Shown here: piece after piece, positions 6,909 through 16,361 of the stretch
Layout: each line of letters begins with the position of its first letter
Position numbering within the stretch: position 1 is the stretch's first letter
Position numbers and translations under genes: made by a program
Notes under the pieces: generated by a model
What the model saw: the letters and a program-made list of their open reading frames with translations, nothing else
Database searches by the model: none
What the model was told of the DNA's origin: nothing
Assembly (NCBI GenBank): GCA_902800525.1
Contig: CADCEV010000016.1
Coordinates: forward strand, 1 to 64,000
Direction of reading: 5' to 3'
DNA length: 64,000 nt
Source: an uncultured Bacteroidales bacterium
GTDB lineage: Bacteria; Bacteroidota; Bacteroidia; Bacteroidales; Paludibacteraceae

Positions 6909-9900
6909 ATGAAAACGTATTTCAGGTATTTGCTTAGCCTTGTAGTTCTCCTCGTGGGAGCTACAGGCTTGGCATTCTCGCAAAACATCATTACGGGTAC
7001 CGTGGAAGATGCAGACGGTCCGCTGATTGGCGCATCGGTACTCGTCAAAGGCACCACCGTCGGAACCATTACCGATTTTGACGGTAATTTCTCTATTGAA
7101 GCGAAGGTAGGAGACGAATTGGAATTCTCCTACATGGGTTACACCTCTCAAACCATCAAAGTGACGGGTGCACCTATTCACATTACGATGTCGGAAAACA
7201 CCGAGGTACTCTCCGAAGTAGTTGTAACCGCTATGGGTATCAAGCGCGACCGCAAAGCCTTAGGTTACGAGGTAGGCGAAGTGAAAGGCGAAGATCTGAC
7301 GAAAGCCGGCAACCCGAATGCCGCTACGTCTATGGCAGGTCGTGTAGCGGGTCTCGTTGTATCGGAGACCGCCGGCGGTGCTTCCGGTTCAACGCGCGTT
7401 GTGCTCCGTGGTGCAACCGAGATGACCGGTAACAACCAGCCGCTTTACGTCATTGACGGTGTGCCGATGGATAACACCAATTTCGGCTCTGCCGGCAAAG
7501 AAGGCGGTTACGATTTAGGTGATGGTATCTCTGCAGTCAACCCGGACGATATCGAGTCTATGTCTGTGCTGAAAGGTCCTGCAGCAGCCGCTCTCTATGG
7601 TAGCCGTGCCAGCCACGGTGTGATCCTCATCACCACAAAAAAAGCCGCAACCGGCGATTCCAAATGGGGCGTTGAGTACAACGGTACGCTCACTTTCGAT
7701 AGCCAGTTGAGCAAGTGGGATAACATCCAGCAAGTCTATGGTATGGGTTCTGACGGTCAATACAACGTAGATGCCGTGAGCAATACCAACAAGTCTTGGG
7801 GACCGAAAGCCGATGGAGGTCTGATGCTTCGTTATTACGACGGTCAGGAGCATCCGTTTCTGATCATTCCTAACAACACGGCGAACTTCTTCCAACTCGG
7901 TTTGACAGCCAACAACACGGCGGTTGTAACCATGAATACGGGCAAGACAGGTCTGCGTTTCTCTTATTCGGACATGCGCAACCGCGATATTCTGCCGAAC
8001 TCCAACATGAGCCGTAACAACCTGACGCTGCGTGCCAATACAAGCCTCGGTCCCGTGGATCTGGACTTCAACGTGAACTATGTACATGAGAACGTAAAGA
8101 ACCGTCCGGCTCTCGGCGACGACAAATCGAACGTCGGTAAAAACCTCATGACCCTTTCCACCACGTATGATCAGTCATGGCTGAAGAATTATCAGACAGC
8201 CAATGGCGAATATCAGAACTGGAACGGTATGGATCCTTATAACGTGAACCCGTATTGGGATATCTATAAGAATAAAAACCAATCCTACAAACACTTGCTC
8301 CGTATGAACGGAAAGGTGGCGTATAACATCCTTCCGCAATTGAAAGTGCAAGCAACGGTAGGTGCCGAACTCAACCGTTTCGAGTTTTCGGACTTCAAAT
8401 ATCCTACCACACCGGGTTATGAATCCGGTCGTTTGCAGAACAGTTTCTTCAACAACCGAATGATCAATGCCGAGTTCCTCGGTATCTATACAGACAGTTG
8501 GGGTGATTTCGATTTCACGGCTACAGCCGGAGCGAATATCTATGATGTACATAACCAGACTGTGATCAACACCGGTACCGATATGGGCATACGGGAAGTG
8601 GTGGCAATGTCTAGTTTTGAAGAACAGTCAGTAGAAGAGACTACCTACAACAAACGTATCGTGTCTGTCTTCGGTTCGGCTAACCTTGGGTGGCGTCATA
8701 TGATTTATCTGGACGCTACCGTCCGCGGAGACAAGTCTTCGGCGCTCGCCAGCGGCAAGAACCTCTATGTCTATCCTTCCGTGAGCGGTTCGTGGGTATT
8801 CTCGGAGCTGATCAAGACCAACCGCAAAGTGCTCCCGTATGGTAAAGTACGTCTGAGTTGGGCGGAAGTAGGTAGCGATACCGACCCGTATCAGTTAGGT
8901 CTGCGCTATACCAAATCGCAGTTCGGCTATCCGGGTTATACCATCGGTTCTATCTACGGCAATACTATTCCCAATGCCGACCTCAAACCGACTCGTACCC
9001 GTTCGTGGGAAACAGGTTTCGAGACCAAATGGGCGAACAACCGCATCAGCCTCGACTTCACCTTCTATCATCAGACATCCCGCGATCAGATTATCGGTAT
9101 GGCGGTTTCGCCTACCAGCGGTTATGACTATCGTATGATCAACGCAGGTGCTATTCTCAACCAAGGTTTTGAAGTAACCTTCGGTGCCCGCCTTGTGCAG
9201 ACCAAAGACTTCACTTGGGATTTAGGTATCAACTGGTCGAAGAACAACAACAAGGTGCTCAAACTGACCGAAGGAACGAGCGAGTTGGAGTTGACGAAAG
9301 CGACCTGGTGTAACGTCTATGTAGCCGCCCGTGAGGGTGAGGAATACGGTGCTATTTGCGGTCCTGCATTGGCACGCAATGCTGAAGGACGCGTCATCGT
9401 TGATGCCACCACCGGTCTGCCTAACTTTACCACCGAGAACAAAGTGTTGGGTAACGCCCAATGGAAATGGACCGGCGGTCTGAGTACTACTCTGCGCTAT
9501 AAGATGGTAGCCCTCACTGCGTTGTTTGATGTCAAAGTAGGCGCAAACATCTTCTCGATGTCCGAGCGTTCGGCTTATGAGACCGGTAAAGCGAAAGAGA
9601 CACTCGTCGGCCGTGCCGAATGGTACGCATCCGAAGAGGCTCGCAAAGCAGCCGGCGTTACTTCCGGATGGAAAGCTACGGGCGGTTATCTCGTGGACGG
9701 CGTTATTGACAACGGGGATGGTACCTATCGCGATAATGACATCTACATCAACCCCGAAGACTACTGGTATGAGGTATCCCGCAAATCACCGGAGCTCTTT
9801 ATCTACGACAACTCCTATATCAAATGCCGCGAACTGACTCTCACGCTTGATTTCCCGAAAGAGTGGCTTGACAAGAAAGGTATTGTGAAGCACGTAGGTA

Positions 9901-10052
9901 TCAGCTTCGTAGCGCGCAACCCGTTCATCGTTTGGAAGAATATCAAAGATATCGACCCCGATGCACAATACAACACCTCCGGTCTTGGTCTGGAGTACGG
10001 TTCTCTCCCGAGCCGTCGTAGTTACGGTCTGAATTTCAACATCAAATTTTAG
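6909..10052 (+). CDS. SusC-type TonB-dependent outer membrane receptor
   Basis: 1047 residues. Signal peptide, then a carboxypeptidase-like regulatory domain (GTVEDADGPLIGASVLVKG, TDFDGNFSI, LEFSYMGY), TonB box region (SEVVVTAMGIKR), plug domain (LYVIDGVPMDN, DDIESMSVLKGPAAAALYG) and a long beta-barrel. Length and motif order are standard for SusC/RagA. It imports oligosaccharides through the outer membrane using TonB energy, working with the lipoprotein SusD partner downstream. The ATG at 6909 gives a clean signal peptide; the in-frame ATG at 6879 overlaps the previous gene and adds ten residues without function. Substrate is inferred as beta-glucan oligomers from the neighbouring GH5, GH9, GH3 and GH94 enzymes. 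Confidence 0.95.
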   Translation: MKTYFRYLLSLVVLLVGATGLAFSQNIITGTVEDADGPLIGASVLVKGTTVGTITDFDGNFSIEAKVGDELEFSYMGYTSQTIKVTGAPIHITMSENTEVLSEVVVTAMGIKRDRKALGYEVGEVKGEDLTKAGNPNAATSMAGRVAGLVVSETAGGASGSTRVVLRGATEMTGNNQPLYVIDGVPMDNTNFGSAGKEGGYDLGDGISAVNPDDIESMSVLKGPAAAALYGSRASHGVILITTKKAATGDSKWGVEYNGTLTFDSQLSKWDNIQQVYGMGSDGQYNVDAVSNTNKSWGPKADGGLMLRYYDGQEHPFLIIPNNTANFFQLGLTANNTAVVTMNTGKTGLRFSYSDMRNRDILPNSNMSRNNLTLRANTSLGPVDLDFNVNYVHENVKNRPALGDDKSNVGKNLMTLSTTYDQSWLKNYQTANGEYQNWNGMDPYNVNPYWDIYKNKNQSYKHLLRMNGKVAYNILPQLKVQATVGAELNRFEFSDFKYPTTPGYESGRLQNSFFNNRMINAEFLGIYTDSWGDFDFTATAGANIYDVHNQTVINTGTDMGIREVVAMSSFEEQSVEETTYNKRIVSVFGSANLGWRHMIYLDATVRGDKSSALASGKNLYVYPSVSGSWVFSELIKTNRKVLPYGKVRLSWAEVGSDTDPYQLGLRYTKSQFGYPGYTIGSIYGNTIPNADLKPTRTRSWETGFETKWANNRISLDFTFYHQTSRDQIIGMAVSPTSGYDYRMINAGAILNQGFEVTFGARLVQTKDFTWDLGINWSKNNNKVLKLTEGTSELELTKATWCNVYVAAREGEEYGAICGPALARNAEGRVIVDATTGLPNFTTENKVLGNAQWKWTGGLSTTLRYKMVALTALFDVKVGANIFSMSERSAYETGKAKETLVGRAEWYASEEARKAAGVTSGWKATGGYLVDGVIDNGDGTYRDNDIYINPEDYWYEVSRKSPELFIYDNSYIKCRELTLTLDFPKEWLDKKGIVKHVGISFVARNPFIVWKNIKDIDPDAQYNTSGLGLEYGSLPSRRSYGLNFNIKF

Positions 10053-10108
10053 TTGAGAGTGGAAAGTTGAGAGTTTAAAGAAGTTTAACAGTTTTTAAGT
10101 CTATAGTT

Positions 10109-11800
10109 ATGAAAAAGAAACTATTTATTATACTCGCTGCCATAGGTTTTCTCGCTTCCTGCTCGGACAAGGTTTACGAGGAGATTAACACAGACCCGAC
10201 CAAAGCAGCCCGTATCAACCCTGCTTCGCAGTTGAGTTATGCCGAGTTGCAGATCTTCGGCGATATGAACTATGTGGACGTACATCGTCTCTACACCTAT
10301 GCGTTCACCCAGCATCTGATGGGTTGCTGGAACACCACCAACTACGGCGGTCAGCATCGTATGGATGATAACGAGATGTCCCGCCCTTGGGCTAACCTCT
10401 ACGCAGGCGCCATCCGCAACCTGACGGATGCCATTGAGCAGACCAAATCAGACCCTGCACAGGCGAATATAAACGCTGCGTTGCGCATCTTCCGCGTATA
10501 TGTAGGCGGGTTATTGACGGAGTTCTACGGCGATATACCGTTTACCGAAGCGGGAATGGGTTATTTCACGGGCAATACCCAGCCTAAATACGACAAACAA
10601 GAAGATCTCTATGCGTTCTTCTTTACCGAGTTGAAAGCCGCTTCCGCATCGTTTGATGTCAAAGCCGGTGCCATTACGAGCGATCCTATGCTCGGCGGCA
10701 ATTTGGAGGCATGGTGCCATTTCGCCAATTCTCTTCGTCTGCGCTATGCAATGCGTTTGTCGGATGTAGCTCCTGAGTTGGCGAAGAAAGAGTTCAACGC
10801 TGCCCTGACGGACGGAGTCATGGAGAGTGCTTCTGATAACGCATGCGTCAAACACATGAATGTGACCTATAGTTTCGGTCAGGAGTCGTTCCGTGACTTC
10901 CGCGGCAATGCCATGTCGAAATATTTCTATGGCAACGACCCAGCCAACAACCCCTCGTATATATGCGAGACGCTCTGGAACCAGCTCTATGACAACAAAG
11001 ACCCGCGTACTACCCTTATCTGCCGTTTCTATATTGATGACTATATGTCTCTCTCCAGCGCAGACGGCCGTATTGACGTGACGGACGCGATGCTTGCAAC
11101 GCAGGAAGCGAACCCGACAGCGGCTCTCATATCGCTTGTCGCTCCGGGTGAGTTCTCATGGGATAACTGGCCTACCTATACGGAAATTCCGGGTAGCCCG
11201 TTGGCAGACAAAATTACAGAGATTCAAGGTGCTCATCCCGGTTATAATCCGGGTTCGAACCCTCGTTGGATGAAGCCGAAATTAGCCAATAATTTCCTTC
11301 GTTCCGACAACCCGGGTGTTATCATGACGTATGCAGAGGTATGTTTCCTCCGCGCTGAAGGAGCAATCCTTGGTTGGACCTCAGATGATGCGAAAGCTTA
11401 TTATGAGACCGGTATTCGCGAGGCGATGAATTTCCTGACTGACCAATACGGATGTGCCGGCGTTTCGGATGCTGAATACGCTGCGTATATCGCTCAACCG
11501 GCTATTGCTTTCGGCGCAAGTACCGAGCAGCAGAAGATGCAGATTAACACACAGGCATGGATTCTCCATTTCCACAACCCCGCAGAGGCTTGGGCTAATG
11601 TACGCCGTTCGGACTATCCGAGACTCAAAGCTCCGAACACCAAGAACCCGCTTATTGACGGCACGGCTATCCCTGTACGTTTGTGCTATCCGGTCAAAGA
11701 GGAAACATACAGCAAAGATGCGTATGAGGCGGCCAAAACACGCGTACCCGGCGGATACTCATGGCATGCTCCGCTTTGGTGGGACAAGTACCAATACTAA
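10109..11800 (+). CDS. SusD/RagB-type surface glycan-binding lipoprotein
   Basis: 563 residues with lipobox LASC (Cys near residue 18) and a helical TPR-rich architecture. Sequences such as INTDPTKAARINPA, YTYAFTQHLMGCWN, RPWANLYAGAIRNL, YGDIPFTEA and the C-terminal AWANVRRSDYPRLK are characteristic of the SusD-like branch that pairs with SusC. It forms the lid over the SusC barrel and captures oligosaccharide. It follows SusC by 56 bp. That gap contains two short AGTTGAGAGT repeats and no terminator, so the genes are co-transcribed. Confidence 0.95.
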   Translation: MKKKLFIILAAIGFLASCSDKVYEEINTDPTKAARINPASQLSYAELQIFGDMNYVDVHRLYTYAFTQHLMGCWNTTNYGGQHRMDDNEMSRPWANLYAGAIRNLTDAIEQTKSDPAQANINAALRIFRVYVGGLLTEFYGDIPFTEAGMGYFTGNTQPKYDKQEDLYAFFFTELKAASASFDVKAGAITSDPMLGGNLEAWCHFANSLRLRYAMRLSDVAPELAKKEFNAALTDGVMESASDNACVKHMNVTYSFGQESFRDFRGNAMSKYFYGNDPANNPSYICETLWNQLYDNKDPRTTLICRFYIDDYMSLSSADGRIDVTDAMLATQEANPTAALISLVAPGEFSWDNWPTYTEIPGSPLADKITEIQGAHPGYNPGSNPRWMKPKLANNFLRSDNPGVIMTYAEVCFLRAEGAILGWTSDDAKAYYETGIREAMNFLTDQYGCAGVSDAEYAAYIAQPAIAFGASTEQQKMQINTQAWILHFHNPAEAWANVRRSDYPRLKAPNTKNPLIDGTAIPVRLCYPVKEETYSKDAYEAAKTRVPGGYSWHAPLWWDKYQY

Positions 11801-11833
11801 TTAACCATTGTTACCTTTACAAAATATTCCGTT

Positions 11834-13063
11834 ATGAAAAAGTATTTGATATATTTGGCTGTTTTGGCGGTTGTGTTCACGTCTTGCGAGAAACAAACTC
11901 CGTTTGACACCCAATCACCGGACGATGCACCGCTCATTCTCAAGCCGTATAACGAGTCCGGAACCGGTTCGTTCACCTATAATTTAGCGAACCCCGATAC
12001 TCCGCTCTTTGATTCTGTTACCGTCACTCCGTCCAATTATACAACGGTGAACTGGTATCTCGATGGCTCATTGGTATTCACCGGTCTGAAGATAGAAATG
12101 ACTTTCCCTGCCGGAAACTACGAGCTTGTTATCGAGGCTGTGACACAAGCAGGCAAGCGCACCGAGCGTAAAGGTTCGGTAACCGTGAATCCGTATGACA
12201 CCGATCCGGCATCCGCTACTCCGTCTGCCGGTCGGCACTGCGTGCCGGGAAATCCTACCACATTGGCAGGAAAGAACCTGAGCAAAGTGAGCAAGGTAGT
12301 TCTATCCAAAGACATCTACGCGAAGGAAGTGGTACACACCCTTTCTCCGGAGGCAGGCGCTACCGATACACAACTGTCTATCAGTTTGCCGGAAACGCCG
12401 GACGGACGATACTATGTCCGTTTCAAAGATGCAGAAGGCAAGATTTACGGCGCAGGTGAGATCCATGTACACAACGCTTCCGTGGCGCTGGACGGCTATG
12501 CATCTTTCGTGCCGGGTGCCGAGTGGACTATCACCGGTATCAAATTAGAGAATGTAGCTTCGGTCAAAGTGGACGAGACGGTGATCACCGAGATCTCCAA
12601 GACCGCTTCATCCATCACCTTCACCGCTCCGAATGCAGAGGTAGGCGACCATAAACTCTCCATCAAGAATGCCGACGGATCCAGCGTATATTTCATCACC
12701 GACGAAGGTCTGGTAGATGCAGTAACGACTACCGTGAGCTCAGAGACTACTATCTGGGAAGGCTCGTGCGTTACCAATTGGGGCGACTCCAAAGTAGAGC
12801 TGACGGCAGATATGATGAAGGATGTACCGGTAGGTTCGACAATTTACGTCTATTTCAATGTACCGGAAGCTGAGTATCATGCTCTCCGTATCACCGATGA
12901 TTGGTGGAGCCATGATTTGTTGCCGCAAGTGGATGGTATGGAAGGTCAACCGAACCCCTACACCTTCGTTTATGACGAAGCAGGCAAGGCGGCTGTTGAG
13001 CAGACAGGCAAAGCACTTATAACCGGTTTTGGCCTGGAAATTACCAAAGTTACCTTCAAGTAA
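11834..13063 (+). CDS. SusE-like surface glycan-binding lipoprotein with IPT/TIG-type domains
   Basis: 409 residues with lipobox FTSC (Cys near residue 19). The N-terminal half is PKD/Ig-like (VNWYLDGSLVFTG, YELVIEAVTQAGKRTERKGSVTV). Two immunoglobulin-like IPT/TIG repeats follow (TTLAGKNLSKVSKVVLSK, WTITGIKLENVASVKVD), then a C-terminal carbohydrate-module-like domain (TTIWEGSCVTNWGDSKVEL, LRITDDWW). This architecture and position directly after SusD identify a surface glycan-binding protein of the SusE/SGBP type. Exposed aromatic residues such as WW near residue 356 are candidates for sugar stacking. Ligand is inferred from the locus. Confidence 0.8.
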   Translation: MKKYLIYLAVLAVVFTSCEKQTPFDTQSPDDAPLILKPYNESGTGSFTYNLANPDTPLFDSVTVTPSNYTTVNWYLDGSLVFTGLKIEMTFPAGNYELVIEAVTQAGKRTERKGSVTVNPYDTDPASATPSAGRHCVPGNPTTLAGKNLSKVSKVVLSKDIYAKEVVHTLSPEAGATDTQLSISLPETPDGRYYVRFKDAEGKIYGAGEIHVHNASVALDGYASFVPGAEWTITGIKLENVASVKVDETVITEISKTASSITFTAPNAEVGDHKLSIKNADGSSVYFITDEGLVDAVTTTVSSETTIWEGSCVTNWGDSKVELTADMMKDVPVGSTIYVYFNVPEAEYHALRITDDWWSHDLLPQVDGMEGQPNPYTFVYDEAGKAAVEQTGKALITGFGLEITKVTFK

Positions 13064-13072
13064 ATCGTCAGT

Positions 13073-13111
13073 TCGGAAAAGTGTTCATTGTAAAATCGGA
13101 AAAGTGTTCAT
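13073..13111. repeat. 16-bp direct repeat between SusE-like and symporter genes
   Basis: TCGGAAAAGTGTTCAT occurs at 13073-13088 and again at 13096-13111, with seven bases between. It fills the short gap between the SusE-like stop codon and the symporter start at 13116 and so lies at the translation initiation region. Confidence 0.8.
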
Positions 13112-13115
13112 CAAT

Positions 13116-14459
13116 ATGGTTCCTTTACGAGAAAAAATCGGATATGCTTTGGGTGATGCCGCTTCCGGCGGCATCACCTGGAAGATTATGTCCGTAGCGT
13201 TTCCGCTATTCTTCACCAATGTGTTCGGTCTGACGTTTGCGGATGCAGCGGCGCTGATGCTATTAGCGCGTATGTTTGACGTGGTGACAGACCCCCTCAT
13301 GGGCTCATTGGCAGACCGCACCCAATCCCGCTGGGGAACATATCGTCCGTGGCTGATCTTCGGAGCTATACCTTTTGGTATCGTCTTTGCCCTGCTCCTC
13401 TATACGCCGGAATTAGGCATGACGGGTAAGCGCGTATGGGCGTATGGGTTCTACCTATTAATGATGGTGTGCTACACGATGGTCAATGTGCCGTACGGTT
13501 CGCTGCTGAACGTCATGACGGAAGACAGCGACGAGCGGAATCAGTTCTCCGCTTTCCGTATGGTAGGTGCCTACGCGATGGGATTTGTGACGCTTCTGAC
13601 TTTTGCTATGGTGCAGAAATGGGCAGGCGGCTCGGCTCAACACCAATACGCCGTGGTCGGAGCGGTTTTCGGACTGCTGGCCATGGTAATGACCTTGGCA
13701 TGCGGATTGCTGACCAAAGAGCGGCATAAACCCGTGCGCGCTGAGAAATTCTCTTTCAAGCAGTACGGAGACCTCTTCCGCAACAAACCATGGGTCTATA
13801 TGACCCTTGTGGCGGTGTGTACCAATTTCTTCAACGGCTTCCGTTATGCCGTGGTAGGATATATGTTCACCTACTGCCTTGACGGCGATGTGACGGTAGG
13901 CCGGTTTATCATCAACTACACCGCTTTCATGGCGTTCGGCGAAGTGACCTGCATGATCTTCGGTGCTGTCAGTCCGTGGTTTACCCGCAAAGTAGGTTCC
14001 AAACGCATGGCATTCGTTTGGGCTTCGGTCATCTGTGCCGTTTGTTCGATAGCATTCTTCTTCATTCCCATGGACGCGAGCTATATATGGGTGATGGTTG
14101 CGGTCTCGATGCTGACCTCCGTAGGTGCGGGACTATACTCCCCGCTTTTGTGGTCCATGTACGCCGATGTGGCAGACTATGCTACGGACACATACGGCAG
14201 TTCTTCGACAGGACTGATTTTCTCCTCGGGAACGATGGCGCAGAAGTTTGGCGGAGCTATCTCCGCCAGTCTCATCGCCTTCCTTTTGGGCGTAGCGGGA
14301 TTGGTGTCAGAAACGGATATACTGACCGGTGAGACGGTGGTTACCATCACCGATGAACAGTCCGTACGCACCATGGTCTGGGCGCTCTTCAGCCTCTTCC
14401 CAGCGGCGATTGCATGTATCATGGCTTTCCTTGCCTATAAATTCCCATTGAAAAAATGA
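13116..14459 (+). CDS. GPH-family (MelB-like) sugar:cation symporter
   Basis: 447 residues, about twelve predicted membrane helices. Family motifs include the N-terminal KIGYALGDAASG, MFDVVTDPLMGSLADRTQSRWGTYRPW (MelB-type cation and sugar contacts), VNVPYGSLL and TGLIFSSGTMAQKFGGA. It would carry glucose, cellobiose or short cello-oligosaccharides across the inner membrane with Na+ or H+. The ATG at 13116 was chosen because it starts directly at the conserved N-terminus; an upstream in-frame ATG at 13029 overlaps the previous gene. The stop codon overlaps a possible ATG of the GH9 gene (ATGA at 14456), suggesting coupling. Confidence 0.9.
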   Translation: MVPLREKIGYALGDAASGGITWKIMSVAFPLFFTNVFGLTFADAAALMLLARMFDVVTDPLMGSLADRTQSRWGTYRPWLIFGAIPFGIVFALLLYTPELGMTGKRVWAYGFYLLMMVCYTMVNVPYGSLLNVMTEDSDERNQFSAFRMVGAYAMGFVTLLTFAMVQKWAGGSAQHQYAVVGAVFGLLAMVMTLACGLLTKERHKPVRAEKFSFKQYGDLFRNKPWVYMTLVAVCTNFFNGFRYAVVGYMFTYCLDGDVTVGRFIINYTAFMAFGEVTCMIFGAVSPWFTRKVGSKRMAFVWASVICAVCSIAFFFIPMDASYIWVMVAVSMLTSVGAGLYSPLLWSMYADVADYATDTYGSSSTGLIFSSGTMAQKFGGAISASLIAFLLGVAGLVSETDILTGETVVTITDEQSVRTMVWALFSLFPAAIACIMAFLAYKFPLKK

Positions 14460-14626
14460 CCAATAACCCATTGCATATGTCACATTTCAGATTTACACAA
14501 AGCGCTGCCTTTTTGGCATGCGCTTTTGTGTTGGTTGCCTGCAACCATTTTAACCCCGACAACGGTCCTATCCGCCTCAATCAGGTAGGCTTTGCGCCGG
14601 ACCAGGAGAAAACAGCAACGATCGTT

Positions 14627-14677
14627 ATCTCCAATCTCCAATCTCCAATTTCCAATCCTCAAATCCTCAAATCATCA
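14627..14677. repeat. Heptamer/octamer array inside the GH9 gene (N-terminal domain)
   Basis: Five heptamers of the ATCTCCA type (14627-14661) are followed by two octamers (AATCCTCA, AATCATCA). Translated as SNLQSPISNPQILKSSN in the Ig-like domain, where relatives have a short turn. Total length keeps the frame. Confidence 0.9.
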
Positions 14678-14831
14678 AATTGCTATATTTTAAATATAGC
14701 AGGTGATACCGTATGGCGCGGAGAAGCATCCGGGACGATGCTTAACCCCGTTTCCGGCAAACCGTGCCAGATCGTTGATTTCTCGGACTTAACCGCCCCC
14801 GGAGAATATACCCTCTATGTGGAAAATTCTG

Positions 14832-14859
14832 AAATTTCAAATCTCAAATTTCAAATTTC
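14832..14859. repeat. Heptamer array inside the GH9 gene (domain junction)
   Basis: Four heptamers (AAATTTC, AAATCTC, AAATTTC, AAATTTC) encode SNLKFQISN at the junction between the Ig-like domain and the catalytic barrel. A third, weaker array of CGTAAAT/CGTCAAT units sits at 15184-15212 and encodes VNRKSSNRQS. Confidence 0.85.
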
Positions 14860-16324
14860 AAATAGGCCATATCGTGAGTTAACACGGCAGGCGCTTCGTG
14901 CCTACTACCATCAGCGGGCTTCCATGGCTACCGAAGAACCCTATGCGGAGGGATATGCGCGCCCTGCCGGACACCCGGATGATCATGTGATTGTTCATGC
15001 TTCGGCGGCTACCGATGAGCGCCCTGCAGGAACGGTCATCTCCTCCCCGGGAGGCTGGTACGATGCCGGCGATTATAACAAATACATCGTCAACTCCGGT
15101 TTCACGATGGGCGTCTGGCTCATGGCATACGAATTCAACAAAGCCTACTACGACACCCTCTATCTCAACATCCCCGAATCCATCGTAAATCGTAAATCGT
15201 CAAATCGTCAATCTCCTGATATGTTGTCGGAGGCGATGTATAACCTCCGTTGGATGATGACGATGCAGGATCTGGACGGTGGCGTCTATCATAAGTTGAC
15301 AGAGCCGGCTTTTGAGGGTTTTATCCGTCCCGATCAATGCCAAAAGCCCCGGTATGTAGTGATGAAAACGACTGCGGCTACGCTGGATTTTGCGGCGACT
15401 ATGGCGCTCGCTGCACGCGTCTATGCTCCGTACGATGCGGACTTTGCCGCGCAAGCGAAAGAAGCAGCCGAAAAAGCATACTCTTGGGCAGTTGATCACC
15501 CCGAAGTCTATTACGATCAGCCGAAGATGAATGCGCAGTTTGCGAGCACATCGTGCCCCCATGGGGCTAAGAACGAAGAGATGAAACAATGCGGAGAGGT
15601 AGAGATCACCACCGGTGCGTATGACGATTTTGATGTGAACGATGAGTTTTATTGGGCGGAGGTAGAATTGTATCTGCTCACCGGTGACGAACAATACAAA
15701 GCCAATGTAAAAGACCATGCCGGTGCTATTGCTAACACCCTTGCCAAAGACGGCAAGTATTATCTTCCGGCAACATGGGGCAATGTAGCTGAATTGGCGT
15801 ACCTCGAGCTTCTTCTGCAAGGAAAGACCGACGCCGACGCTCTTTTAACTTACCTTGCGCCTTATCTCGACGACTCTCCGTTTTCCGTTCGCCGTACGGC
15901 AACCGCGAATCGGATTTCTTCTGGGGCTGTAACTCGGAGGGCTGCTGTTGGCGCGGCGTGGAATGTCTCTTTGCCTATCGCATGACCGGCGATGAACGAT
16001 ACCTCATCAATGCCGAGCGCTGTCTCAACTACGTGCTCGGCCAGAACGCTACGGGCTTCTGCTACGTGACGGGATTTGGTACGCATCCTACCAAAGATCC
16101 GCATCATCGTCTATCTTATTCGCATTCCAAAGGAACTCTCCCCGGTTTCCTTGCCGGAGGGCCGAACCCCGCTCGACAGGATGCAGCCACCGATGGGGTC
16201 AAGTACCCCGAAAACGTACCGGCAGACGAGAGTTATCTGGACTATCAGCCTTCCTATGCCTCCAACGAGGTTACCATCAACTGGAATGTCACCCTCTTTG
16301 CCCTCACCGCCGGCATTGATGCGC

Positions 16325-16359
16325 TTGATAATTGATAATTGAGAATTGAGAATTGAGAA
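16325..16359. repeat. Heptamer array bridging the GH9 stop and the GH3 start
   Basis: Five units (TTGATAA twice, TTGAGAA three times) begin within the last codons of GH9, supply its TGA stop (16333-16335), and end two bases before the GH3 ATG at 16362. The whole intergenic space is therefore repeat. Confidence 0.9.
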
Positions 16360-16361
16360 TT

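Larger units (their letters stand above)
14477..16335 (+). pseudogene. GH9 endoglucanase lipoprotein, interrupted by a -1 frameshift
   Basis: The lipoprotein signal (MSHFRFTQSAAF..LVAC) is followed by an Ig-like domain and the GH9 (alpha/alpha)6 barrel. The first part holds the catalytic base motif GGWYDAGDYNKY and LSEAMYNLRWMMTMQD. At a T4 run (15881-15884) the frame breaks: the upstream frame ends at 15985, while the -1 frame continues with FRSPYGNRESDFFWGCNSEG and LNYVLGQNATGFCYVTG. That part also holds KDPHHRLS and the catalytic acid region ASNEVTINWN, ending at 16335. One additional T restores a single 620-residue enzyme. The two catalytic parts are otherwise separated, so the gene is dead unless this is a sequencing error or slippage. 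Alternative start: ATG 14456. Three array inserts lie in the reading frame. Confidence 0.85.

Noticed and set aside
11255..11275. GGGTTCGAACCC-like palindrome resembling a tRNA T-arm
   Set aside because: It lies inside the SusD reading frame and no acceptor, D-arm or anticodon stem can be drawn around it. Similar TTCGAA motifs at 3640 and 52230 are also inside genes.
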